Source: Deltaproteobacteria bacterium
Lineage (GTDB): Bacteria > Myxococcota_A > UBA9160 > UBA4427
Assembly: GCA_019310385.1 (NCBI GenBank)
Contig: JAFDEK010000001.1
Location: 1 to 64,000 of the forward strand
Direction: 5' to 3'
DNA: 64,000 bases
Shown here in pieces: positions 29,001 through 40,129 of the stretch; positions within the stretch are counted from its first letter, which is position 1; the number at the start of each line of letters is the position of its first letter. The notes under the pieces were generated by a model, which was not told the origin of the DNA, did no database searches, and saw nothing but the letters and a program-made list of their open reading frames with translations. The position numbers were made by a program, and so were the translations under genes.

Positions 29001-29203
29001 CGATCAGCTACTTCGGCGAGATCGCGATTCTCGACAACGCGCCCCGCAGCGCCACCGTCGTCGCATCCCGGGACGCCCGCCTCCTCGCCCTCGACGGAGA
29101 GCGCTTCAAGGAGCTCGTTCTCCAGGCCCCGGAGATCGCCTTCGAGGTCTTCGGCGTCCTCACCACCCGGATCCGCGCCGCCGAGGAGCGCCTGCCGACC
29201 TGA
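26081..29203 (+). CDS. Nucleotide translocase-like (Npt1/NTT, MFS) membrane domain fused to HEAT repeats and cyclic-nucleotide-binding domain
   Basis: ~12 TM N-terminal region, HEAT-like repeats (DPDPGVRLVAARGAD, DPEVRAAALACLARLG, DPARQVRRAASEALSSMG), C-terminal cNBD (YFGEIAILDNAPRSATVVAS). Confidence 0.85.
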   Translation: MRGAHTTDLLKLLFPAVRGGERQRFLFFFSLAAILNLAQTLGLVSSEALFLSRLGPSELPLTFVQASGLTVAGSLLYSMVVGRARNDRLYVAMLGGGALLIASASLLVWHGNSSVLRLLFCAAYLTEAVLIDLHFWTFATDFFDTSASKRLFPYLAVGASVGGILGGVAGAAVSGIATTVAIVGLWSLALLAAALLVASNAGNLKRWSPVGAVEADESSAEGMHGALRFLRRSSLGRWLVVSVVGMVLSIVLLQYLYMGIFAERFHSAEALSVFLGSYLAITNTIEIVVGRWITPRLLRRYGVGRANLVHPILTLLSFAVVAFDPRLYAGVLARANHELVENALSGPIRQLSYNALPFRFRGRFRALLEGVIVFGAMSLAGLVLIAAGPQADLRWLCALGGLAALLYLTANLGVRREYLRSLVGGLRSGRIDLESIPSGLGAQEIESLAGQWETLLREEPEHPSPALLKLAELFVERGHHDVVRGAMSHRNPHVRGTCLELLLREEAAEVDDLLAAGLGDPDPGVRLVAARGADVAGNVSCLRPRLAACLEDPDPGVRAEAARHMGEPGLDTLRAMLARGGSHDAIEALARIPASLLPRATERVADRDPEVRAAALACLARLGAANLLAEAQLFEQLRDEDVGVRQSATQLVASLGGEVGTAALVHALDDPARQVRRAASEALSSMGEEGARAAAQILDSLRLWTVDAAMSAIASSGSADSRRLLEAAYRKRVVEAWQLRLALELMISDESPASRVLHAALEDSGSRSLGIAFRILDLLEDPAVVRSVRKVLLGGASRSKGDALEVLSHLGDRESSELLALLLEDIPVDDSIGLVRRFLPQPMLGGSELIEIAERSPDRWLRAAARAYRKSRAAPAEHVGTEDYEDHEDTLLAQEIRTMERLLALRKVPFFAQLSFEQLDAIHRFMREVDYLEGEIIVREGEVGSELYVLLDGEVGFFKSHGSLNQRHLGSAEAISYFGEIAILDNAPRSATVVASRDARLLALDGERFKELVLQAPEIAFEVFGVLTTRIRAAEERLPT

Positions 29204-29211
29204 CGCGGAGC

Positions 29212-30885
29212 TCAGTCCCCGCTGCCCTGCCCCTGGCCGAACTCCCCCACATGGCGCGCCGCGGCGGCGTAATCGGCCTTTCCGTTGGGTGCCCTGAACA
29301 TGGTCGCGACCGGGACGATCCGCTTGGGACACTTGTAGTGGGCCAGGCGCTCGCGCACGTGATCACGCAGCACCTGCTCGTCGAAAGACGTGTGGGGCAG
29401 CAGCTCGACGACGGCCATGACCGCCTCTCCCCAGCGTGCGTCCGCAACGCCGACCACCAGCGCGTCCTGGACCTCGGGGTGGCGCTTCAGCTCCTCCTCG
29501 ACCTCCTCGGGGTGCACCTTCTCGCCCGCCGTGTTGATGCACGCGCTGCCGCGGCCGAGGAGGGTCAGATGGCCGTCCTCGGCGACGGTGCACCAGTCGC
29601 CGGGGATCGAGTAGCGAACGCCGCCGATCACCGGAAAGGTCTGCGCCGTCTTCTCGGGATCCTTGTAGTAGCCGTCGGGGATGGGCCCCGCTCGCGCGAT
29701 GAAGCCTCGCTCCCCGCTGCCGGGTACCACCTCCCGGTGGTCCTCGCTGAAGACCTTGCAGCGCTCCCCGATGCGGAAACGCGCGGTTCGACTCTCGCCC
29801 CGGGACGAGGTGAGTGAGCGCCCGAAGCCGATGGCCTCCGAGGAGCCGAAGAGATCCGCGAGCAGCATCTCCGGGTTGTGACGCAAGAGCCCCTGCTTCG
29901 TCTCGCGGCTCCACATGACGCCCGAAGAGACGATCAGGCGCAGGGAAGAGATGTCGTGAAGATCCGGATTGGCGTCGAGAAAGCTCAGCATGGGTCGCGC
30001 GAAGGCATCCCCGACGATGACCAGGGAATCCACCTGCTCTGCCTCGACTGCGGCGAAGAGCTCCCCGGCGTCGAAGCCCGGGCTCGACAGGGTGACGAGG
30101 CAGCCGCCGCCGGCCAGGTTCCCCATGGCAGTGAAGAGCCCCGTCCCGTGCATGAGCGGGCAGGCCGGGATCTGCCGGGAGCCGGGCCCGTATGCCGCCA
30201 CATTGGCGAGGTGCTCGCTGACACTCTCCGGCGCATTCCCGGCGTTGGCCTCGATGGTCCTGCCTCCGCCGAGGGCCTCCCACAGCGCCTCGTGACGCCA
30301 CATCACCGCTTTGGGTCGCCCGGTGGTGCCGCCGGTGTAGACGAAGAGCATGTCGTCGCCACTCCGCTCGACGTCGAGGGCCTCCCCCTTCCCTTCCACA
30401 CTCAGCGCCGCGAAGTCTTCGACGCCGGGCCCCGGCCGGCCGCCAGCCTGGATCCAATGGCGGACTCCAGGGGAGCGGCCGCGGATCCCATCGATCCGCT
30501 CGGCGAACTCTGCGGCAAAGACCACGAAGCCGGCATCGGAGTTGTCGAGGATGTAGAGGAGCTCCTCGTCGAGATAGCGGAAGTTCACGTTGACCGGGAT
30601 CAGACGCGCCTTGAAGCAGGCCACGATGCTGACCCCATACGCCGGACAGTTGCGCATGTAGATACCGAGCTTGTCCCCGGGCGCCGCGCCGCGCGCGACC
30701 AGGCTCGCTGCGAGGTTGTTGCTGCGGCGGGCCAGCTCGCTCCAGCTGATGCGCTGCCCGGCGGCCGGGCTGTCGATTCCGGACCCCGCGCCTCCGGGTT
30801 CGGTACCAAAGTGGATGAGGGCCGGCGCATCGCCGGGAAGGGAGTCCTCCACGCCCTCTAGAATGTCACCGAAGTTCCAGCTCAT
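29212..30885 (-). CDS. AMP-binding acyl-CoA synthetase
   Basis: FVYTGGTTGRPKAVMW, GERGFIARAGPIPDGYYKD, NTAGEKVHPEEVE motifs. Confidence 0.92.
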   Translation of the reverse strand: MSWNFGDILEGVEDSLPGDAPALIHFGTEPGGAGSGIDSPAAGQRISWSELARRSNNLAASLVARGAAPGDKLGIYMRNCPAYGVSIVACFKARLIPVNVNFRYLDEELLYILDNSDAGFVVFAAEFAERIDGIRGRSPGVRHWIQAGGRPGPGVEDFAALSVEGKGEALDVERSGDDMLFVYTGGTTGRPKAVMWRHEALWEALGGGRTIEANAGNAPESVSEHLANVAAYGPGSRQIPACPLMHGTGLFTAMGNLAGGGCLVTLSSPGFDAGELFAAVEAEQVDSLVIVGDAFARPMLSFLDANPDLHDISSLRLIVSSGVMWSRETKQGLLRHNPEMLLADLFGSSEAIGFGRSLTSSRGESRTARFRIGERCKVFSEDHREVVPGSGERGFIARAGPIPDGYYKDPEKTAQTFPVIGGVRYSIPGDWCTVAEDGHLTLLGRGSACINTAGEKVHPEEVEEELKRHPEVQDALVVGVADARWGEAVMAVVELLPHTSFDEQVLRDHVRERLAHYKCPKRIVPVATMFRAPNGKADYAAAARHVGEFGQGQGSGD

Positions 30886-31054
30886 GGGGCCGCAGGATAC
30901 CGAGGCCAGCGACACCCGGCAGGGCGGCACGACTCGACCAGGGAGCTAGGATCTCGCCCCTGGCCGCGAGCGGCGCCTTTCCAGCGAGAATCGGTCCAGG
31001 GAGACTCGGCGCGCTCCGTGACGACGACCCCGGCGCCGACGTGAGAGGCTCGAG

Positions 31055-31566
31055 ATGCGGAATCCTGTGCTGCGCACCGCGCTCTGGCTCCTGTGTGCGG
31101 TCGTGCTGCTGCTCGGAGGACTGCTCCTCGTGCTCTACGGGTTCTGGACAGGCGGACACGCCTTGGGTGCGATGGGCGACGCCAGCACCCGACAATCCCA
31201 GCTTGCCCTGGTGACCTACTACCGGGTGGTGGCCCTGAAGGGCCTGCTTCCCCAGCTGCTGCTCGTTCTGGCGCTCTGGCCCGTGGCATGCCGCCTGCTC
31301 CCCTTCGCCGAGTCGAGCCGTCGCGGCCTCGCCGGGGCCCTCGCCATCGTGGCGAGCCTCGCCTTCGCGCTGGTCGCTCCCGCGCTGCTCACCAGCGAGC
31401 TCGCCGGCCTGCCGGCCCTCCGCATGCGGGGCCCCCGCGACGCCGTCTTCAGCTTCCTGCTGATGACCGCGGCGGTAACCCTCGCGGCCCTCGTGCCACG
31501 ACTTCTGATTCCGGCCCTGCGTCCCGCTGCGCCCGCGCGGCTCGACGGGCAGCTCCTGGAGGCGGA

Positions 31567-31570
<4 letters not shown>
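31055..31570 (+). CDS. Hypothetical membrane protein
   Basis: Four hydrophobic segments; ATGA overlap with the DUF255 gene. Confidence 0.6.
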
Positions 31571-33897
<2,327 letters not shown>

Positions 33898-33921
33898 CTT
33901 CCCCTTCTCCCTCCTCCCTCC

Positions 33922-34911
33922 TCACTCGACCACGCCGTAGCGCTCCCGGAGCGAGGCGAGCAGCGCGCGCAGGGCCCGCTCGCCCCGTTCCCGCTGCACG
34001 GCGTCCAGCACGCCCACGCGCAGCTCCTGCAGCCCGGGGATCCGGGTGGCCCGACGCTCGTGGACCCAGACCAGATGCACGCCGTAGGCAGAGGGCACAG
34101 GGCCCTGCCAGGACCCGACCGGCAGGCCCATGACGCCGCGCCCGAAGCGGTCGCCGAAGGTGCGGGCCAGCTGCTCCTCGGAGCGCATGGGCACCGCGGT
34201 CGGGAGCGGAAGGGGGTCGCCGAGCTGCCGCAGCTCGGCGTCCGCGGGCGCTTCGCCCTCGCCCTTGCCCGCGCCCGTGCGCAGACGTGCCAGCAGGGCG
34301 GCGGCGTCGGCCTCCAGGGTGTCGCCACGCCGCTCCCCGCTGAGGAAGACCTGGGAGATACGCACCTGCTCCGGCTCGCGAAAGTCCTCGGCATGGCGCT
34401 CGAGATAGGCGACGAGCTCCTCCTCCCCGGGCTCCGGCGTTCGAGCCCCGGCGTAGACACCGAGCTTCATCCTCTGCACGAGGCGCCGGCGCACCACGAG
34501 ATCGCTCTCGTGCATCTTCAGCGCCAGGGCCTCGCGATAGAGCTCCGCGTCCCGCGCGTTGGACGCCTCCTGGGAAGGGGGATCGCCCGCGCGATCCGCC
34601 TCCTCTTCGTCGAGAAAGCGCATGTTGCGGATCAGGCGACGCGCCACCAGTGCGTCGTCCTGGTGATATCCCCGGGTGAGGGCCTCCCGATAGAGGATCT
34701 CCTCGTCGAGGGCCTCCCTGCGCAGCGCCCGCCACTCTTCCTCGTTCGGCAGACGACCGCTGCGTGCGAGCCACTCGCGACGCAGGCGCTCGCCGGTCTC
34801 CGCCCTGAGCTCGACGGGAGCCAGTGGCGCCCCGGGCTCGGGAAAGAGCCAGCGCTGGCCGGCCAAGAGGACGGCGCCCAGGACGAGAAAGTGGAGCAGC
34901 GGTGCTCTCAC
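33922..34911 (-). CDS. Membrane-anchored PpiC-type peptidyl-prolyl isomerase
   Basis: TM anchor, VRISQVFLSGERRG and GVMGLPVGSWQGPVPSAYGVHLVWVHERR parvulin motifs; GTG start at 34911. Confidence 0.8.
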   Translation of the reverse strand: MRAPLLHFLVLGAVLLAGQRWLFPEPGAPLAPVELRAETGERLRREWLARSGRLPNEEEWRALRREALDEEILYREALTRGYHQDDALVARRLIRNMRFLDEEEADRAGDPPSQEASNARDAELYREALALKMHESDLVVRRRLVQRMKLGVYAGARTPEPGEEELVAYLERHAEDFREPEQVRISQVFLSGERRGDTLEADAAALLARLRTGAGKGEGEAPADAELRQLGDPLPLPTAVPMRSEEQLARTFGDRFGRGVMGLPVGSWQGPVPSAYGVHLVWVHERRATRIPGLQELRVGVLDAVQRERGERALRALLASLRERYGVVE

Positions 34912-36968
34912 GAACCGGGCTGCTCGGCCGCGGCGCCGACGCGATTCTCGGGTCGATACCAGATCGGTGAGCTCCAGGCCCGCTCCTGGATCGACCAGTG
35001 ATGCTCCGGTGAGCAACAGGTCTGGAACTCCGGGGCGACCTCGTCGGGCTCGCTGCAATCGACCTGGTTCGCATTGCACACGTAGGCGCTCCAGCGGCAG
35101 CTCGGGTTCTCGAGCACTCGCGCGTAGTAGAAGGCCCGCTGATCGGAGCGGAACTCGGGGTCGCGCCATACGGTACAGAGGGAGTCCGCGCCCCGGCCCC
35201 TCGGCTCGCAGCTGCGCAGATCCACGCTGGCGCCGTTGTCCGCGTCGCCCGCCACCTCGAAGATCTTCTCGTGCCGCTGCCCCCCTTCGATCCAGCCCTT
35301 CACGATCTGCACCTGCTGCAGGGGCGTACCCGGCCGGCCCGCGGGTCCCGGATCCCGCAAAGCCCACACCGCAAAGGCCGGCGGGCCCGCGGCCGCCGGA
35401 CGCGGGGGCAGGTCGCCGCCCATGGGAACGCCGCCCGCGTATCCCTCCTCGACGAAGCTCCCCGACGCGCACAGATCATCGGGATAGTGCCAGCTGGCGA
35501 AGAAGCGCAGCTGGATGCGCGGGCCGCTGGTGCCGTAGGTCTCCCGGCGCTGCATCGCGTTGAAGAGGGAGTCGCGGGAGTTCTCCTCGGCCCAGACCAC
35601 CGCGAGACCGCCGGGGTTGTTCTCGAGGTCTTCGGGCAGGCCCTTGGGCAAGCCGTCCGGATCGAGTGCGCCCGCTCCGCCGTGGCCCTGGTGGCTGTCC
35701 TCACGCACATTCCCCGGCGTTCCCAGATGGCTATCGGTGCTCGCGATGATGCCGTACTTGAAGGGGTTGGCTCCGATGCGCTGCTCCAGCGCCAGCCCCT
35801 GCAAGAGAGCATCGCGCACGAAGCTCTTGGACTCGGGCGGCGTGGCCTGCCAGGACATGAACTTCCCTCTGAAGCTCGCATAGGGGAGCAACTCGAAGTC
35901 GCAGTACTCGTCGGCGCTGCCTCCCGCACCCAGCAGGCACTCCGAATCGCCCTTGTGCTGCATGATTTCGATGAGCGGCTCGTTGCGGGCCTGTAGCTCC
36001 GCGTCGGCGCGCCGCAGGGGAGTGCCGTCGGGCAGCGTGCTCTCGAAGATCGAGCCCCCCGAGAGGTTCGAGTTGTGGGGAATCACGAGGAAGTCACAGC
36101 CCCGCCCCGGCTCGGTACACAGGCGCGACAGCTCACCGGAGAGCTCCCGCCCGTTGTAGATCTCGATGAAGCTGGGCGGGAGCCGCGGCACTTCGGCGTT
36201 GCGGAAGATCACGTTGCGGTGGGTGTTGAAGAGCTCCGGGTCGGCCCCGGTCCATTCGTAGGCGACAAAAGAGCTGAAGCGGCAAGCCGCACTGCGGTCG
36301 TAGGCGGCCTCGGCGGACTCCTGGGTCACCCGCCAGGGAAGCGCGGCCGCCTCGAGGCAGCTCTCCCCGCCCTCGCCACAGAAGTCGAAGCGCGGCTTCC
36401 TGGAAGAGGCGCGGTGATTGATGAGGAAGAAGGCGCCCCGGGGCCACCAGCGATAGAGCAAGCAGGCCAGCGAGCCGTGGCCCACCGCGCCCGGCGTAGT
36501 GCAGATGTGGGTTTCGCCGAGGAGCTCGGCGTGATCCGTGACGGCGGCGAAATCGAGGGGGCGGAGCAAGCGAAGCTCGCGCAGGGGCTCGCCCTCCCGG
36601 TCGTAGGGCTGAATCCCCAAGGCCGCGCCTCGGGCGAAGCGATAGGCGTCGTGGGGGTCGTTGCGGGTCCCCTGGGTACTCGCGTCGAAGGAGAAGGTCG
36701 TGTGAACGTGGAGGTCCCCGAAGTAGGCCTTACGCAGCGGGTCGTAGTCGCTGCAGAGCTCGCGCTCCTCGCTCGGCGTGTAGGGACGTGCGGCCGGCGC
36801 CGGCTCCGCCTCGGCGGCGGCCGACTGCTCGCCTGCGCGGGCAGGAAGCTGCTCCCCGGCCCCAGGCTCCTCCTCGGCCTTCGCCTCGGACGGCGTCAAA
36901 GCGAGGCCGGCCAGCAGGCAGCACGAGATCAAGGCGAGGGCGCGCAGCGCGTGACGCGGCCCCTCCAT
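34908..36968 (-). CDS. DUF3604 domain-containing secreted protein
   Basis: Signal peptide; PLRKAYFGDLHVHTTFSFDASTQGTRNDPHDAYRFARGAALGI and GIIASTDSHLGTPGNVRED typical of DUF3604. Confidence 0.92.
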   Translation of the reverse strand: MEGPRHALRALALISCCLLAGLALTPSEAKAEEEPGAGEQLPARAGEQSAAAEAEPAPAARPYTPSEERELCSDYDPLRKAYFGDLHVHTTFSFDASTQGTRNDPHDAYRFARGAALGIQPYDREGEPLRELRLLRPLDFAAVTDHAELLGETHICTTPGAVGHGSLACLLYRWWPRGAFFLINHRASSRKPRFDFCGEGGESCLEAAALPWRVTQESAEAAYDRSAACRFSSFVAYEWTGADPELFNTHRNVIFRNAEVPRLPPSFIEIYNGRELSGELSRLCTEPGRGCDFLVIPHNSNLSGGSIFESTLPDGTPLRRADAELQARNEPLIEIMQHKGDSECLLGAGGSADEYCDFELLPYASFRGKFMSWQATPPESKSFVRDALLQGLALEQRIGANPFKYGIIASTDSHLGTPGNVREDSHQGHGGAGALDPDGLPKGLPEDLENNPGGLAVVWAEENSRDSLFNAMQRRETYGTSGPRIQLRFFASWHYPDDLCASGSFVEEGYAGGVPMGGDLPPRPAAAGPPAFAVWALRDPGPAGRPGTPLQQVQIVKGWIEGGQRHEKIFEVAGDADNGASVDLRSCEPRGRGADSLCTVWRDPEFRSDQRAFYYARVLENPSCRWSAYVCNANQVDCSEPDEVAPEFQTCCSPEHHWSIQERAWSSPIWYRPENRVGAAAEQPGS

Positions 36969-37280
36969 GGCCGACCCGGTCCGAGAAGCGCATCTCGGGG
37001 TCAGGGGCAGGGTCGGGGTCGGGATCAGGGTCGGGGGCATCGGGTCTCTGCTCGCTCGCGGCGCCGGGCGCCCGCGTCGGGCCGGCCGTCTCGGAGGGCG
37101 ATGTCGCCCTGATTCAGACGTTAGCAGGATGCTGAAGACCCCCGGACCGAGGCCCCGTCAGGGCAGCAAATCCCCCTGCGATCGCGAGACGCTGCGAGCT
37201 ATGAGATAATCCTCCCGTCGATCCATCTTCGAGCCGGACATTCGACCCAGACGATCGACCCAGATAAGGGAGTCCCAGGC

Positions 37281-38144
37281 ATGCAGGAGCTGCGCGAAAA
37301 GACCGCCGTCGTGACCGGAGCCGCGAGCGGCATCGGCAGAGCCCTCGCCGAGCGCTTCGCCGAGGAGGGCATGAAGCTCGTCCTCGCGGACGTGGACCGG
37401 GGCGGCCTCGAAGAGGTCGCGAAGAGCCTGGAGGCCCGGGGGACCGAGACCCTGCTCGTCCCCACCGACGTGAGCCGTCCCGAGGAGGTCGACGCCCTGG
37501 CGGACAAGGCCTTCGCGGCCTTCGAGCAGGTCCACGTCGTGTGCAACAACGCAGGGGTCTTCAGCGGTGGAAACTCCTGGGAGACGCCCATCGAGGACTA
37601 TCAGTGGGTGCTCGGGGTCAACACCTTTGGTGTCATCCACGGCATCCGCAGCTTCGTCCCCCGGCTCATCGCCCAGGACTGCGAGGCCCACGTGGTCAAC
37701 ACCGCCTCCATGGCGGGGGTCACGACCATGCCCTTCGTGGCGGCGTACAACATGAGCAAGCACGCGGTCGTCGCCCTGAGCGAGGTGCTCTACCACGAGC
37801 TGACCCTGAGCCAGACGAAGGTCGGAGTTTCGGTACTCTGCCCGGAGGCCATCGCAACGCGTATCGACGACGCCGAGCGGAACCGACCCGACCAGTACCA
37901 CAACGACCCGGCCAGCGCGGCGCCCAACCCCGCCAAGGAGGTCGTCGCCAATGCGCTCAGCGAGACGGTAAGAGGCGGCCTGGACCCCTCTGTGATGGCC
38001 GACCGGGTGGTGAAGGCAATCCGGGACCGTCGCTTCTACATCCTGTCGCAAGAGGATGGGTGGCGGCGCTGCTGCAACACCCGCCTCGACGACGTCCGCG
38101 AGGGACGCAATCCCACCTTCGCGCCTCCTGCCGAAGGGGAATGA
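37281..38144 (+). CDS. SDR family oxidoreductase
   Basis: TGAASGIGRALAERF, NNAGVF, YNMSKHAV motifs. Confidence 0.93.
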   Translation: MQELREKTAVVTGAASGIGRALAERFAEEGMKLVLADVDRGGLEEVAKSLEARGTETLLVPTDVSRPEEVDALADKAFAAFEQVHVVCNNAGVFSGGNSWETPIEDYQWVLGVNTFGVIHGIRSFVPRLIAQDCEAHVVNTASMAGVTTMPFVAAYNMSKHAVVALSEVLYHELTLSQTKVGVSVLCPEAIATRIDDAERNRPDQYHNDPASAAPNPAKEVVANALSETVRGGLDPSVMADRVVKAIRDRRFYILSQEDGWRRCCNTRLDDVREGRNPTFAPPAEGE

Positions 38145-38179
38145 GGGGAGTAAGGGGAGCAAAAGGAGTGAGGGAACCC
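38135..38179. repeat. 9-bp repeat (AGGGGARTR, about 4.5 copies) spanning the SDR stop codon
   Basis: AGGGGAATG/AGGGGAGTA/AGGGGAGCA/AAAGGAGTG/AGGGAACCC. Confidence 0.85.
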
Positions 38180-38183
38180 ATCG

Positions 38184-38858
38184 CTAGCTTGCGCTGCGCC
38201 CCGCGATGGTCTGGTAGACCATGCGCGCGCAGCTTTCGATCAGCTCCTCGCGCGTGACGCGGAAGGTCTGGAGTTCGCGGTAGTGAGCCGAGAGACGCTC
38301 GAGCATCGCGGCCAGCGCGGCAGCGGCCACGTGGGGGTGGATCGAAGGCGAGATCCGACCGGCGTCCCGCGCTTGGGCGATGACTTCGGCCAGGCGGTCG
38401 AGCACGGGCTTCAGCGCCATCCGGCGCACCTTCTGGAAGCGCGGGTCGCCGTTGTCGGCTGCCAGGTTGCGCATGAGCAGGACGGCATGGTGCTCGTCCC
38501 AGTGCTCGATGAAGGCCGACACCAGGGCGCGGGAACGCTCCAGCCCCTGACGCCCGCGCCAGCTGCCGTCGATGATGTCGAGCAGCGCGGGCATCTCCGC
38601 GGCGGCCTGCTCGGCGAGCAGCAGCACCGCGCTGTCCACGTCCTTGAAGTAGTGATAGAAGGTGGCGGGCGAGGTCTCGGCCTGGCGCGCGATCTCGACC
38701 ACCGAAATATCGAGGACGCTGCGCTCCTTCAGCAAGCGCGCCGTGGCGTCGAGCAGGCGCTGCCGGGTCGCCAGGGCGCGGGGCCCGAGCTTCCTCCCCG
38801 TCTGTGCAACCGCGCTCGGGGACGCCCGCTTCGCTCTCTTCGGCCCTCTTGCACTCAT
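38184..38858 (-). CDS. TetR family transcriptional regulator
   Basis: RQRLLDATARLLKERSVLDISVVEIARQAETSPATFYHYFKDVDSA HTH. Confidence 0.9.
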   Translation of the reverse strand: MSARGPKRAKRASPSAVAQTGRKLGPRALATRQRLLDATARLLKERSVLDISVVEIARQAETSPATFYHYFKDVDSAVLLLAEQAAAEMPALLDIIDGSWRGRQGLERSRALVSAFIEHWDEHHAVLLMRNLAADNGDPRFQKVRRMALKPVLDRLAEVIAQARDAGRISPSIHPHVAAAALAAMLERLSAHYRELQTFRVTREELIESCARMVYQTIAGRSAS

Positions 38859-38935
38859 GGGCCGCGACCTTAGCCCAGGGGCCGCTACGTGTAAGCGGGT
38901 ACCGGGCTCATGACGCCGATACGGGCCTCTTGCGT

Positions 38936-38955
38936 CGAATCTGACGATGTATCAA
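38936..38955. promoter_or_regulatory. Candidate operator CGAATCTGACG-N5-TCAA
   Basis: Same 15 specified bases found at 47944-47963 in opposite orientation; lies between divergent tetR and acyl-CoA dehydrogenase genes. Confidence 0.5.
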
Positions 38956-38988
38956 CTTCCGGGCGACGAAGCTCGAAGCGGGTGAAAC

Positions 38989-40125
38989 TTGGACGTCCAG
39001 TTCAGCGAAGAACAGGTTCTGCTGAGGGAGAGCGCACGCGACTTCCTCGAGAAGGAGTGCCCGCCGGCCCGGGTCCGGGAGCTCATGGACGAGCCTCGCG
39101 GCAGCAGCGACGACTTCTGGAAGAAGCTCGCCGATCTCGGCTGGCTGGGCCTCACCCTTCCGGAAGAGCATGGCGGGGCCGGCCTGGACCTGCTCGACCT
39201 CGCCATCGTCCTCGAGGAGATGGGACGGGCCCTCGTGCCCGATCCCTTCCTCTCGACTCTCGCGCTCGGCGCGCGCGCCATCGAGCTGGCGGGCAGCGCG
39301 GAGCAGCAGGCGCGTTACCTGCCCGCCGTCGCGCAAGGCAGACTCCGGATCGCCCTCGCCTTTCTCGAGGAGGAGCCGAGCTGGAGCCCGGAGGCCCTGC
39401 GACTCGCCGACGGCGCAGGGGCGGACGGCTTCCGCCTCGAGGGTGACAAGTCCTTCGTCTCCGACGCTGCGAGCGCCGACCTCCTCCTGGTGCCGGTCCG
39501 CAGCGAAGCGGGAGTGAGCTGCCTGCTGGTCGAGACCAGCGCCGCGGGCGTCGAGATCGCGCCCGTCGCGTACAACGACATGACGCGCAAGGTCTCACGC
39601 GTGTGCTTCAGCGGCACGGCCCTGCCCGCCGATGCGCTCCTCGGCGAGCCCGGCCGGGCCTGGCCCTGGCTCCAGCGGGTCCTCGACTTCGCCAAGGTGG
39701 CCCTGTGCGCCGAGATGCTCGGCGGCGCCCAACGCGCCATGGAGATGAGTGTCGCCTATGCGAAGCAGCGCGAGCAGTTCGGCCGCCCCATCGGGAGCTT
39801 CCAGGCCATCCAGCACAAGTGCGCGAACCAGCTCGTCAAGGTGGAGGGCATGCGCTCGGCCACCTGGTACGCCGCCTGGTCGGTCGCGGGCGGCGAGCCC
39901 GACGCCCACACTTCGGCGTGTCTCGCCAAAGCCTACTGCTCCGAGGCCTACTCCGCAGTCGCCGGAGACGCCATCCAGATCCACGGCGGCCTCGGCTTCA
40001 CCTGGGAGCAGGACCCCCACCTCTTCTACAAGCGCGCCAAGGCGGACGAGCTGCTCTTCGGATCCCCCAGCGCGAACCGCGAGCTCGCCGCGCGGGAGAT
40101 CATCGACGGGCGCGGCGCCGGTTGA
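38989..40125 (+). CDS. Acyl-CoA dehydrogenase
   Basis: AYAKQREQFGRPIGSFQAIQHKCA, QIHGGLGFTWEQDPHLFYKRAK; TTG start. Confidence 0.92.
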   Translation: MDVQFSEEQVLLRESARDFLEKECPPARVRELMDEPRGSSDDFWKKLADLGWLGLTLPEEHGGAGLDLLDLAIVLEEMGRALVPDPFLSTLALGARAIELAGSAEQQARYLPAVAQGRLRIALAFLEEEPSWSPEALRLADGAGADGFRLEGDKSFVSDAASADLLLVPVRSEAGVSCLLVETSAAGVEIAPVAYNDMTRKVSRVCFSGTALPADALLGEPGRAWPWLQRVLDFAKVALCAEMLGGAQRAMEMSVAYAKQREQFGRPIGSFQAIQHKCANQLVKVEGMRSATWYAAWSVAGGEPDAHTSACLAKAYCSEAYSAVAGDAIQIHGGLGFTWEQDPHLFYKRAKADELLFGSPSANRELAAREIIDGRGAG

Positions 40126-40129
40126 GGCG

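Noticed and set aside
36990-37040. GGTCGGG-type hexamer run upstream of DUF3604
   Set aside because: Low-complexity G-rich tract; could be a G-quadruplex candidate but the pattern is too weak to support without computation.
37230-37268. 13-bp x3 CGACCCAGA-like repeat upstream of the SDR
   Set aside because: Only two of three units are clearly similar; may belong to the tandem-array phenomenon but too degenerate to call.
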